Shown here in pieces: positions 43,323 through 51,450 of a DNA stretch of 64,000 bases (position 1 is its first letter; every line of letters begins with the position of its first letter). The notes below the pieces were generated by a model that ran no database searches, was not told where the DNA came from, and was given only the letters and a program-made list of their open reading frames with translations. A program made the position numbers and the translations under genes. This stretch comes from Labrenzia sp. CE80 (lineage in GTDB: Bacteria; Pseudomonadota; Alphaproteobacteria; Rhizobiales; Stappiaceae). The stretch spans positions 1,364,001 through 1,428,000 of the forward strand of contig NZ_WAJT01000001.1 in assembly GCF_009650605.1 (NCBI RefSeq), in the 5' to 3' direction.

Positions 43323-44096
43323 CTACTGCGCCACCCTCGATTTGGAGAAAGCCAGAACAGGGCGATTGAGCTGTTCGGCAAAATTAGGGTGCACGGCGAC
43401 CTGAAAGACCGTCTCGATCACGTCCGGCACCAGGACCTCATTGGGTTCACCGAAAGCGACCAGTTTCCCGCCATGCAATACCGCAACGCGGTCGCAGGCA
43501 AAGGCATGATTGAGATCGTGAACTGCCATTGCCACTGTCGATTTCTGGCGGATCACCCAGTCGATGATCGCTATCTGGTGGCGGATGTCCAGATGGTTGG
43601 TTGGCTCATCCAGAAGGAAGATTTGCGGCGTTTGGGCGAGCACGCGGGCGATATGAACTCTTTGCCTTTCACCACCGGAGAGCGTGTTGAAGTGCTTTTT
43701 GCGATAGGCGCTGATCGCCATCTCGGACATGGCCGTCTCGACAATCCTTCGATCTTCCCGTCCAAAGGGCGACAAAAGTGAAAGCCATGGGGTGCGTCCA
43801 AGCTTGACAGCGTCTTCGACGGCAATTGCATCAGTCGTGCCGGCCTCCTGAGAGACAAAACCCAACCGCTGCGCCAGATTTCTGGGAGACAGATCGCCCA
43901 ACCGATCTTTGCCGATCGTCACCTGCCCATGCTCGGCGCGAATATGTCCTGCCATCACACGCAACAACGTGGATTTTCCAGAGCCGTTTGGTCCGATCAG
44001 AGCCAGGGACTGACCGGATGCAACATCCAGCGAGACGTCCTGAAGGATCGGCTTTCCCTGAATGGACAGGGAGATATTTTCAACCTGAATTTGCAC
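43323..44096 (-). CDS. Iron-complex-type ABC transporter ATP-binding protein
   Basis: A 257-residue FecE/BtuD-type ATPase. Walker A is GPNGSGKSTLL, Q loop SQEAG, signature LSGGERQRVHIARVL and Walker B IFLLDEPTNHLD. Start is taken as GTG at 44096 because GGAG lies five bases upstream; a TTG at 44123 is an alternative. It overlaps the permease gene by 17 bases and ends the three-gene importer operon. Confidence 0.93.
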   Translation of the reverse strand: MQIQVENISLSIQGKPILQDVSLDVASGQSLALIGPNGSGKSTLLRVMAGHIRAEHGQVTIGKDRLGDLSPRNLAQRLGFVSQEAGTTDAIAVEDAVKLGRTPWLSLLSPFGREDRRIVETAMSEMAISAYRKKHFNTLSGGERQRVHIARVLAQTPQIFLLDEPTNHLDIRHQIAIIDWVIRQKSTVAMAVHDLNHAFACDRVAVLHGGKLVAFGEPNEVLVPDVIETVFQVAVHPNFAEQLNRPVLAFSKSRVAQ

Positions 44097-45135
44097 GGGA
44101 ACTCCGAACCAGAATGACTGCAAAGGCCGGCGCGCCGACCAGGGCGGTCACCACCCCAATCGGCAGCGTTTGACCGGGAATCAGAACGCGGGAAACGATG
44201 TCTGCCATGATGAGAAAGACGCCTCCCGCCAGCGCCGCCGCGGGGATTAAAAGGACATGGCGCACGCCAACCAGAAACCGCACAGCATGAGGGACAACGA
44301 GGCCCACAAACCCGATTGCACCGGAAAGCGAGACCATGATTGCCGTCAACAGTGCGGTCGTACCAATGAGAATCGTCATCACGGCACTGGTTCTAATACC
44401 CATGGATTGTGCGGCCTCCCGGCCAAAAGTCATTGCGTCAAGGGCACGAAAGTGGCCGAAGATAACGCCCAGACCGAGCATGGTGACCGGTACAGCGAGA
44501 TAGACGTCTTGCCATCTGCTGCCGGACAGGTTGCCCATCATCCAAAAAATGATTGCCCGCGCCTGATTGGCGTCGGCAGATTTTGCGATGATAAGAGCCG
44601 TCAATGCATGAAACAGCTGGGCGCCCGCTACGCCAGCCAGCAAGAGTGCAAGGCTTGATGTCGCGCCTGCTCCCTCACCTTTCGCCATGCGGGCAAGAAA
44701 GGCGACAAACCCAAAAGCCATCAAGGCCCCGATAAAAGCTCCACCAGACAAGGAGAGGACGCCGGCCCCAAAACCAAGGATCGCGACACTGACGGCCCCG
44801 GTTGAGGCGCCGGCCGACAAACCCAGAATATAGGGATCGCTCAAGGGATTGCGCAAAAGCGCCTGCAGAACGACCCCGCTTAGCGCCAGCGATGCGCCAC
44901 AGGCCATTGCCAGAATCGCTCGCGGGAGCCGGTAGCTCCAAAGAATGCCATGGTCAATCGGATTGACCTCAGGCGCAGAATAGCCGAACTCCAGTTTCAG
45001 CACATTCCAGATTGTCGACAATGGAATAACGGTTTCGCCGATCACAAGGGCTGCGCCCATCGCCGCCAGTAGAATTACCATTGCTCCAACAAGCGAAACG
45101 GCGGGCGTGAGCCCGCCGAAGGTCAGCCTGGTCAC
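44080..45135 (-). CDS. FecCD-family ABC transporter permease
   Basis: A 351-residue inner-membrane protein with about ten hydrophobic segments. LWSYRLPRAILAMACGASLALSG is the family's N-terminal block, followed by LQALLRNPLSDPYILGLSAGA and, near the end, GFVGLVVPHAVRF, which contacts the ATPase. Such permeases import ferric siderophores, heme, cobalamin or related chelates. Only one permease gene is present, implying a homodimer. Overlaps the binding-protein gene by ATGA. Confidence 0.94.
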   Translation of the reverse strand: MTRLTFGGLTPAVSLVGAMVILLAAMGAALVIGETVIPLSTIWNVLKLEFGYSAPEVNPIDHGILWSYRLPRAILAMACGASLALSGVVLQALLRNPLSDPYILGLSAGASTGAVSVAILGFGAGVLSLSGGAFIGALMAFGFVAFLARMAKGEGAGATSSLALLLAGVAGAQLFHALTALIIAKSADANQARAIIFWMMGNLSGSRWQDVYLAVPVTMLGLGVIFGHFRALDAMTFGREAAQSMGIRTSAVMTILIGTTALLTAIMVSLSGAIGFVGLVVPHAVRFLVGVRHVLLIPAAALAGGVFLIMADIVSRVLIPGQTLPIGVVTALVGAPAFAVILVRSSRANSG

Positions 45136-46136
45136 TGGGAAGCAGCCTGCTTTTCCATGACTTCAGCAAGCAGTTCCAGACCGGACACCGTACGCACCGT
45201 CGCGTCCATGGCATGGGCGTCGAGAATAAGGACCCTGCCGTTTTTCACTGCGTCCATTTGGCTGGCAACAGGATCGGTTTTGAGAAACTCCATCTTTGCT
45301 TCAATCGAGTCTGCTGGAAATTTCCGTCTCTGCAGATCAGCGAGGACGATGTAGGTCGGATTGGCCGTTGCCAGCGTTTCCCAGCCAACGGTCGGCCATT
45401 CCTCGCTTGACGTAACGACGTTCTCTACGCCGAGCTTCGACATGATGTAGCCAGGGGCGCCTTTTGCGCCTGCAACATAGGGATCTGCGTCCATTTTGGA
45501 GCTCGAAAACCAGAACATCGCTGAGACGTCTTCAAGCTTCAACGCGCTGGCGCGTTCAATGGCCGCCTTTTCTCTTGCCTTGAGCTTCGCAACCGCCTCC
45601 ATGCCCGCCTCAGGCACCCCGAAGATCTGCGACAGCTCTGTCAGTCCCCGGTAGATGACTTCGGTGGATATCAGCTCTTCGCGTGTCCCGTCGACACCCA
45701 CGGTGTTGTCTTTCCCAACGCAATCAGCCGGCCAGATGTAGGTCGGGACGCTGAGATCATGGAATTGCTCACGCGTTCCCACAGAGCCCTTTGGACCTAC
45801 ATACCACTCATATTGAGACGCAACGAGACCGGGGCGCTTGTTCACAACGGCCTCAAAACTCGGCGTATTGTCTGCGAGACGCTCGATTTCGGCATTGGCC
45901 TCGGCAAACTCTGGCAACACGTCCGTGAACCAGACGGCCGTCCCTTTTACCTTCTCGGCAAGCCCTAGCAGATACATGGCCTCGGTGGTTGCCTGCCCGA
46001 TGGTGACCACACTCTCCGGAGCACTTTCGAACGTCACCTCATGGCCGCAGTTTTCCAGGGTAAGTGGAAAGCTCTGCGCAGAGACTGCGCTGGTGGTGAT
46101 AGCGGCGAACGCCAGGGCAACGGAAAAGCTCTTCAT
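45132..46136 (-). CDS. Periplasmic binding protein of the iron-complex-type importer
   Basis: A 334-residue exported protein. From the ATG at 46136 the signal peptide is MKSFSVALAFAAITTSAVSA; there is no lipobox. The TroA/FecB-like fold is suggested by ENCGHEVTFESAPESVVTIG, then EAMYLLGLAEKVKGTA and, in lobe two, the long helix VAKLKAREKAAIERA and DPYVAGAKGAPGYI. The ligand is unknown: iron chelate, heme or another metal complex. No TonB receptor gene lies nearby. Confidence 0.88.
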   Translation of the reverse strand: MKSFSVALAFAAITTSAVSAQSFPLTLENCGHEVTFESAPESVVTIGQATTEAMYLLGLAEKVKGTAVWFTDVLPEFAEANAEIERLADNTPSFEAVVNKRPGLVASQYEWYVGPKGSVGTREQFHDLSVPTYIWPADCVGKDNTVGVDGTREELISTEVIYRGLTELSQIFGVPEAGMEAVAKLKAREKAAIERASALKLEDVSAMFWFSSSKMDADPYVAGAKGAPGYIMSKLGVENVVTSSEEWPTVGWETLATANPTYIVLADLQRRKFPADSIEAKMEFLKTDPVASQMDAVKNGRVLILDAHAMDATVRTVSGLELLAEVMEKQAASQ

Positions 46137-46499
46137 GGTCGGGGTTCCAATTGTCTTGAGATTGCGTTTTCGGCGACCGGTCAAGCGAACGGACCAGCCC
46201 TCAAGCGAAATATGTTATAACGTTACATCAATGTACAGTCAAAAAACCATGTCGTTTCGCATTCTTTTGATCAATGTCTGGATCAGCAATACAAGCGGAT
46301 CAAGGCCTTCAATCAGAACGTGAACTGGACATCAGATACACTGACCTAAGCCGGTTTGCGGACCGAACCTTGGACAGAAATCAACTTCCCGGCTCTTGAT
46401 CGCCAGCTGTTTTCCGGCTTTGAAATGCGGTTCCCGTGGGAATTCAGTTCGCCTGACTTAGGTACTTGGCGGCTTTGTAAATTCGAGCGAGCGCCGACA
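46137..46499. other. Upstream region of the metal-importer operon
   Basis: A gene-free stretch of 363 bases between the binding-protein start and the end of uraD. It holds a possible Zur-like box at 46212-46228; otherwise no convincing frame or structure is visible. Confidence 0.5.
46212..46228. promoter_or_regulatory. Possible Zur-like metal regulator box
   Basis: ATGTTATAACGTTACAT lies 76 bases before the start of the binding-protein gene. Outer ATGT/ACAT arms are perfect and the centre is AT-rich, like Zur operators (ATGTTATA...TATAACAT-type). Inner positions pair poorly, so assignment to Zur rather than another regulator is uncertain. Confidence 0.4.
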
Positions 46500-47015
46500 T
46501 CAGCTCTCGCCAACACGGTCCTCAAGCCTGAAACGGAAAATGCGGGAAATTTGTGCGAGCGCGGCAGTGAATTCCTGTTCCGGAGCATTGTCGACCCTCT
46601 GCGCAAAGGCATGCAGGATCATGTGCTTGTCCGCCCCCTTGACGGCAAAGATGAAGGGGAAGCCGAAACGTTTCTGATACCGATCGTTCAGGTCGGTGAA
46701 ACGGGCAAATTCGTCAGGTGACAAGGTGTCCAGCCCTGCCCCGCTCTGCTCACGTTTGGAGTCTTCGGCCATATCGCCTGCAATGGCGGCCTTGCCAGCA
46801 AGGTCCGGATGGGCGCGTACAAGTTCGAGCTGACGTTGCTTCGGCGCATCCAGCATCGTCGTCTCAAACGCGACGATCAGGTCCTCACGAGTCGCAAATG
46901 CGCCTTGCGAGAAAGCGCCTTCGGCGACCCAGGGACTGTGCTCGGCCACATCGCCAAAGGCTTCGACGAATTCTGTCTGGTTCATTTCATTGATGGTACC
47001 GACGGATAGCATCAT
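46500..47015 (-). CDS. uraD: 2-oxo-4-hydroxy-4-carboxy-5-ureidoimidazoline decarboxylase
   Basis: Converts OHCU to (S)-allantoin, the third step of urate oxidation. The helical protein of about 171 residues has NQTEFVEAFGDVAEHSPWVAE, AHPDLAGKAA with the catalytic His near residue 70, SGAGLDTLSPDEF and RYQKRFGFPFIFAVKG. The ATG at 47015 (or 47012) has GAGG upstream; a GTG at 47024 overlaps puuD. It is the last gene of the purine operon. Confidence 0.94.
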   Translation of the reverse strand: MMLSVGTINEMNQTEFVEAFGDVAEHSPWVAEGAFSQGAFATREDLIVAFETTMLDAPKQRQLELVRAHPDLAGKAAIAGDMAEDSKREQSGAGLDTLSPDEFARFTDLNDRYQKRFGFPFIFAVKGADKHMILHAFAQRVDNAPEQEFTAALAQISRIFRFRLEDRVGES

Positions 47016-47020
47016 GCGCC

Positions 47021-48202
47021 TCACTTAAGCTGGCTGATCCAGGTTCCGAGCGTAGCACGTTCCGTTTCCGTCATGCCGGTTTCATTCCCCAGCGGCATCG
47101 CATCTGATTGCACCGCCTGGGCCATGATCTGATCCGCGTAGCGCTGAAGATCCCCGAGGCTTTCCAGATGTATTTCCTTGGGCGCTTCGTCGAATGCTTC
47201 ATGGGTAGGCACCGCCGCGTGACAGCTGGCGCAATGGGTCCGCGCGATGGCAATGACCTCAGCATCCGCAACTGCTGCGCCGCCACTGTAGTCCTTCGGG
47301 GCGGTCATGATGATGGCAATGACAAGCCCGACCGCTGCAACGGGCAGCGACCACCAGAACTTGGCAAACGGATCGCCAGCGTCATGTCGATTGAGGAAAT
47401 GGCGCACCATGCCGCCGATCACCAGGATCAACGCGACCAGGAGCCAGGATTGGGGATGGCCGGCCAACATCGGATAATGGTTGGACACCATCATCAAAAG
47501 CACAGGGATCGTTAGGTAGTTGTTGTGAACCGAGCGCTGCTTTCCCATCGCACCGAGCGCTGGATCTGGCGCTTCGCCGGCGAGCAGACTTGCCGTGATC
47601 TTTTTCTGGTTCGGGATGATGATGCCGAAAACATTCACCGCCATGATAGTTCCGACAAAGGCGCCCACATGGATCAGGGCACCACGGCCGGAAAACACGT
47701 GGGTGAAGAGGTAGGATGCGGCCAGGATCAAAACGAAGAGGCAGGCTGCAAGGAGCGGAACATTGCGTCCGATCGGCGACTTGCACAGCCGATCATAGAT
47801 CAGCCAGCCCGCGATCAGTGACACCACCGAGATCAGGATCGCCTCTCCTGGTGTCATGGTGAGTACGTTCGGGTCAATCAGGTAGGACGTCGCGTTGAAA
47901 TAGTACTGAACCACCAGCAGGGCGAATCCCGTCACCCAGGTGAGATAAGCCTCCCACTTGTACCAGATAAGGTCCTCCGGCAGCTCCTTGGGGGCGACCA
48001 GATATTTCTCGACATGATAAAAGCCCCCGCCATGAACCTCCCAGGCGGTTCCCGCAACGCCTTCTTTCATCTGGGTCCGTTTGCGCAGGGAAAGGTCGAG
48101 CGCGATGAAATAGAAGGACGTGCCGATCCAGCCGATCCCGACGATCAGGTGGGCCCATCGAAAAAGCAGGTTGAGCCAGTCCATTGCAAAGGCAAGGGTC
48201 AT
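47021..48202 (-). CDS. puuD: PuuD urate hydroxylase (membrane-bound, cytochrome c domain)
   Basis: Integral-membrane urate oxidase that passes electrons to the respiratory chain instead of producing hydrogen peroxide. The 393-residue protein begins with about eight membrane helices (NLLFRWAHLIVGIGWIGTSFYF, LLVVQYYFNATSYL and others; middle histidines are likely ligands) and ends with a cytochrome c domain containing CASCHAAVP and the axial-Met motif SDAMPLGNE. The ATG at 48202 (MTLAFAMDW) is preferred over an upstream one. It replaces a soluble uricase in this operon. Confidence 0.94.
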   Translation of the reverse strand: MTLAFAMDWLNLLFRWAHLIVGIGWIGTSFYFIALDLSLRKRTQMKEGVAGTAWEVHGGGFYHVEKYLVAPKELPEDLIWYKWEAYLTWVTGFALLVVQYYFNATSYLIDPNVLTMTPGEAILISVVSLIAGWLIYDRLCKSPIGRNVPLLAACLFVLILAASYLFTHVFSGRGALIHVGAFVGTIMAVNVFGIIIPNQKKITASLLAGEAPDPALGAMGKQRSVHNNYLTIPVLLMMVSNHYPMLAGHPQSWLLVALILVIGGMVRHFLNRHDAGDPFAKFWWSLPVAAVGLVIAIIMTAPKDYSGGAAVADAEVIAIARTHCASCHAAVPTHEAFDEAPKEIHLESLGDLQRYADQIMAQAVQSDAMPLGNETGMTETERATLGTWISQLK

Positions 48203-48233
48203 CGCAGCGCGTCCATTTTTAAAAAGATCAGGT

Positions 48234-48258
48234 CGCACCCGGGACAGGCCCGAGTGCG
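48234..48258 (-). terminator. Hairpin between binding-protein gene and puuD
   Basis: On the minus strand CGCACTCGGG and CCCGGGTGCG pair at 9 of 10 positions around a 5-base loop, followed after 8 bases by TTTTT. An A tract precedes it. It could cause partial termination inside the purine operon and so lower puuD-uraD expression relative to the importer. Confidence 0.5.
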
Positions 48259-48283
48259 GTTTTTGAGATCGACGTAAAGCGCC

Positions 48284-49348
48284 TTACTGAGGCAGCTTGT
48301 CGTCAACGCCCTTCACGTACCAGTTCATGCCGAGGATGGCGCCGTCATCGAGACGCACACCATCAGCAGCGGCTTCCGTGCCATCCTGCTTGGTCAACGG
48401 GCCGGTGAAAGGTTCCCAGCCGCCAACGATCTTGGCCTCGGTTTCCTTGGCCATCGCAACGACGTCGTCCGGCAGGTTCGTGTAAGGCGCCATGGCAACA
48501 TGGCCTTCCTTCAGCCCGTGCCAAGTCTGCGCGCTTTCCCAGGTGCCGTCGAGGGCCGCCTGAACGCGTTCGATGTAATAAGGCCCCCAATCATCGATGA
48601 TCGCGGTGTACTGGGCGTCTTTTGCAAAGGCGATCTGGTCAGAAGCCTGACCGAACCCATGAACGCCGCGTTCCTGTGCGACCTGCAAAGGCGCGGTGGA
48701 GTCGGTGTGCTGGGTAATGATGTCAGCGCCCTGGTCAATCAGCGCCTTGGCTGCGTCGGCTTCCTTGCCCGGGTCGAACCATGTGTTGACCCAAACCACC
48801 TTCACCTTGAAGTCCGGGTTGATCGACTGTGCACCAAGGAGGAAGGCATTGATGCCGGACACGACTTCCGGGATCGGGAAAGATGCGATGTAGCCCGCAG
48901 TGCCGGTCTTGGACATCTTGCCGGCGACCTGGCCGATGATGTAGCGGCCTTCATGGAACTTCGAGTTGTAGGTGGCAACGTTGTCGGCGGTCTTGTAGCC
49001 AGTTGCATGCTCGAACATGACATTCGGATACTTCTTGGCGACCTTGAGCGTCGGGTTCATGTAGCCGAAGGAGGTCGTGAAGATGATGTTGCAGCCGTCA
49101 CGGGCAAAGCGCTCGATAGCGCGCTCGGAATCTGGACCTTCCGGCACATTTTCCAGATACGCGGTTTCGACCCGGTCGCCAAACTTTTCAACGACGTCCA
49201 AACGGCCCTGGTCGTGCTGATAGGTCCAGCCGAAATCACCGACCGGTCCGATGTAGACGAAACAGGCTTTGAGGTCAGCCGCAGTCGCTGCGGAGGAGGC
49301 CGCTGCAAATGCAACAGCTGCGACTGTCGCTTTCAAGATGTTTTTCAT
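48284..49348 (-). CDS. BMP-family nucleoside/purine-binding protein
   Basis: Periplasmic binding protein of 354 residues. Signal peptide MKNILKATVAAVAFAAASSA with cleavage after ATAAD. The BMP family motifs VYIGPVGDFGWTYQHDQGR near the start, and NIIFTTSFGYMN, GRYIIGQVAGKMSKTG follow. BMP proteins bind nucleosides or purine bases; in this operon a purine such as xanthine, hypoxanthine or urate is likely (inference). A stem GCGATGC/GCATCGC (49381-49387, 49408-49414) lies upstream and may stabilise its mRNA. Confidence 0.92.
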   Translation of the reverse strand: MKNILKATVAAVAFAAASSAATAADLKACFVYIGPVGDFGWTYQHDQGRLDVVEKFGDRVETAYLENVPEGPDSERAIERFARDGCNIIFTTSFGYMNPTLKVAKKYPNVMFEHATGYKTADNVATYNSKFHEGRYIIGQVAGKMSKTGTAGYIASFPIPEVVSGINAFLLGAQSINPDFKVKVVWVNTWFDPGKEADAAKALIDQGADIITQHTDSTAPLQVAQERGVHGFGQASDQIAFAKDAQYTAIIDDWGPYYIERVQAALDGTWESAQTWHGLKEGHVAMAPYTNLPDDVVAMAKETEAKIVGGWEPFTGPLTKQDGTEAAADGVRLDDGAILGMNWYVKGVDDKLPQ

Positions 49349-49450
49349 AATCCAAATCCCCTCAGGATTATTGGTTTCATGCGATGCTCAAGGACTTTGC
49401 CGGAACCGCATCGCAACGATCCCGGCCTATTGGACCGACTGGCGCTCTGC

Positions 49451-50365
49451 CTATCGGTCCGGAACGAACGGCTTGCCAAGGCAGGCCGGCGTATTGACAA
49501 GCGTCAGCCTGCGATTTGCCGAGATGAGCACGAGGACTGCAATGGTGGCAATATATGGCAAGCTGGACAGCAATTGAGATGGAATTCCAATGCCCTGTGC
49601 CTGGGCGTGGAAGGTCAGTACCGTGACAGCGCCAAACAGGTAGGCCCCGGCGATAACGCGGAACGGTAGCCAGGATGCAAAGACCACGAGCGCCAACGCG
49701 ATCCAGCCACGTCCTGCGGTCATGTTTTCCACCCACTGAGGCGTATAGGCCAGGGACATATAGGCACCGGCAAGTCCGGCGCAGCCGCCGCCGAAGAGCA
49801 CTGCCAGATACCGCACCTTAATGACGGAATAGCCGAGCGCATGTGCTGACCCGTGATTATCGCCGACCGCGCGCAGGATCAGCCCGGTCCGGGTCCGGAA
49901 GAGCACAAAGGCTACAAGCGCAACAAGAGCGAAGCCAAGATACACGACCGCATCCTGCTGAAAGAACACCGGTCCGATGAACGGCAGCTCCGACAGCCCC
50001 GGAATGTAGAGCTCAGGCAGCCGCAACCCCGGAACGCCAATGTAGGCCTCCCCGATCATGCCGGACACGCCAAGACCGAGGATCGTCAGCGCCAGGCCGG
50101 TCGCCACCTGATTTGTGACGAGGCTGAGCGCGAGAAAGCCGAATATCAGCGCCATGCCCATACCCGCGACAATGGCTGCGAGCACTCCCAGGGTGCCAGA
50201 ACCGGTCTGGTTGGCGACGGCAAACCCCACCACGGCGCCCATGATCATCATTCCCTCGACGCCCAGATTAAGGACGCCGGAGCGTTCGACAACCAACTCG
50301 CCAATTGCGGCAATCAAAAGTGGCGTGGCGGCGGTGATTACGGTCAGGAGAACAGCTTCAAACAT
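49451..50365 (-). CDS. Nucleoside/purine ABC transporter permease
   Basis: A 304-residue BPD_transp_2-type inner-membrane permease. LLTVITAATPLLIAAIGELVVERSGVLNLGVEGMM is represented by its core GELVVERSGVLNLGVEGM, the hallmark of this family, followed by about eight more hydrophobic segments and the ATPase-contact region HALGYSVIKVRYLAVLFGG. Partner of the 360-residue permease in the next gene; gap 2 bases. Confidence 0.93.
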   Translation of the reverse strand: MFEAVLLTVITAATPLLIAAIGELVVERSGVLNLGVEGMMIMGAVVGFAVANQTGSGTLGVLAAIVAGMGMALIFGFLALSLVTNQVATGLALTILGLGVSGMIGEAYIGVPGLRLPELYIPGLSELPFIGPVFFQQDAVVYLGFALVALVAFVLFRTRTGLILRAVGDNHGSAHALGYSVIKVRYLAVLFGGGCAGLAGAYMSLAYTPQWVENMTAGRGWIALALVVFASWLPFRVIAGAYLFGAVTVLTFHAQAQGIGIPSQLLSSLPYIATIAVLVLISANRRLTLVNTPACLGKPFVPDR

Positions 50366-50367
50366 GA

Positions 50368-51450
50368 TCAGGTCTCCGAACCGGTTGCAGGGCGACCCGG
50401 CACGATCCGCGGTCGGTACAAGATGAAGGTGTCGCAGGCGAGTACGAAGAACAGCAGCAGACCCTGAATCACGGCGGCGATCTTGTCGGACACACCCATT
50501 GAGGCTTGCACACCTTCGCCGCCAATGTAGGACAACGCCAAGACCAGGCCCGCGACAAGGATGGCAGCCGGATTCAAGCGGCCCAGGAAGGCAACAATAA
50601 TTGCCGTGAAGCCATAGCCGGGCGAAATCGTCGGCAGCAGCTGTCCGAGAGAGCCGGACACCTCCATGGTTCCGGCCAGTCCTGCCAGCCCGCCAGCCAA
50701 GGCAAAGGCAAAGAGTGTTAGACGTTTTTTGGAGAAGCCGGCAAAGCTGCCGGCTCTTGGGCTTTCGCCTATGACCCTGATTTCGAAGCCTTTGAGAGTT
50801 TTCGCGAGCACTATGGTCAGCACGATGACCACGACCACGGCAATCGGCGCGGCGATGCTCATGCGGCCATCCCCGATCACAGGAAGTGTTGCCGCGTCAG
50901 TGAAGAGCCGCGATTCCGGGAAGTTATAGCCGTCCGGATCGCGCCAGGGCCCACGGACAAGATAGTCCAGGATGAGGCTGGCCACATAAACCAGCATCAG
51001 GCTTGTCAGGATCTCGTTGGTGTTGAAACGGGTCTTCAATATTGCCGGGATCAGACCCCAGATCGCACCACCAAGGGCTCCCAGAAGAAGCATCAGCGGC
51101 AGCGTCAGAACCGTTTCGAAGTCAGGAAAGACGATCGGAACGAACGACCCGCAGAGGGCCCCGAAAACAAACTGCCCTTCGGCACCAATGTTCCAGTTGT
51201 TGGAGAGATAGCAAACCGCCAGGCCGCAAGCGATCAAGACAAGCGGGGTCGCCTTGACGATCAGCTCCTGCAGAGACCATGTGTCCATCAAAGGCTCGAT
51301 GAAAAACGTGAAGAGACCCAATAGGGGATCTTTACCAGACAGCTGGAACAGGATCGCAGCGGCGATCAGGGTCAGAAAGACAGCGATGACGGGCGACAAA
51401 ACGGCCATCAGACGGCTGTGTTCCTTGCGTTTGATCAGCTCGATCCGCAT
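50368..51450 (-). CDS. Nucleoside/purine ABC transporter permease
   Basis: A 360-residue BPD_transp_2-type permease with about ten helices. LIACGLAVCYLSNNWNIGAEG near residue 92 is the family signature equivalent to GVLNLGVEG; RVIGESPRAGSFAGFSKKRL contains the ATPase-contact loop; GYGFTAIIVAFLGRLNPAA near residue 270 is typical of the BmpC/YufP group. Its start overlaps the ATPase stop by one base. Together with the other permease it forms a heterodimer (family knowledge). Confidence 0.93.
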   Translation of the reverse strand: MRIELIKRKEHSRLMAVLSPVIAVFLTLIAAAILFQLSGKDPLLGLFTFFIEPLMDTWSLQELIVKATPLVLIACGLAVCYLSNNWNIGAEGQFVFGALCGSFVPIVFPDFETVLTLPLMLLLGALGGAIWGLIPAILKTRFNTNEILTSLMLVYVASLILDYLVRGPWRDPDGYNFPESRLFTDAATLPVIGDGRMSIAAPIAVVVVIVLTIVLAKTLKGFEIRVIGESPRAGSFAGFSKKRLTLFAFALAGGLAGLAGTMEVSGSLGQLLPTISPGYGFTAIIVAFLGRLNPAAILVAGLVLALSYIGGEGVQASMGVSDKIAAVIQGLLLFFVLACDTFILYRPRIVPGRPATGSET

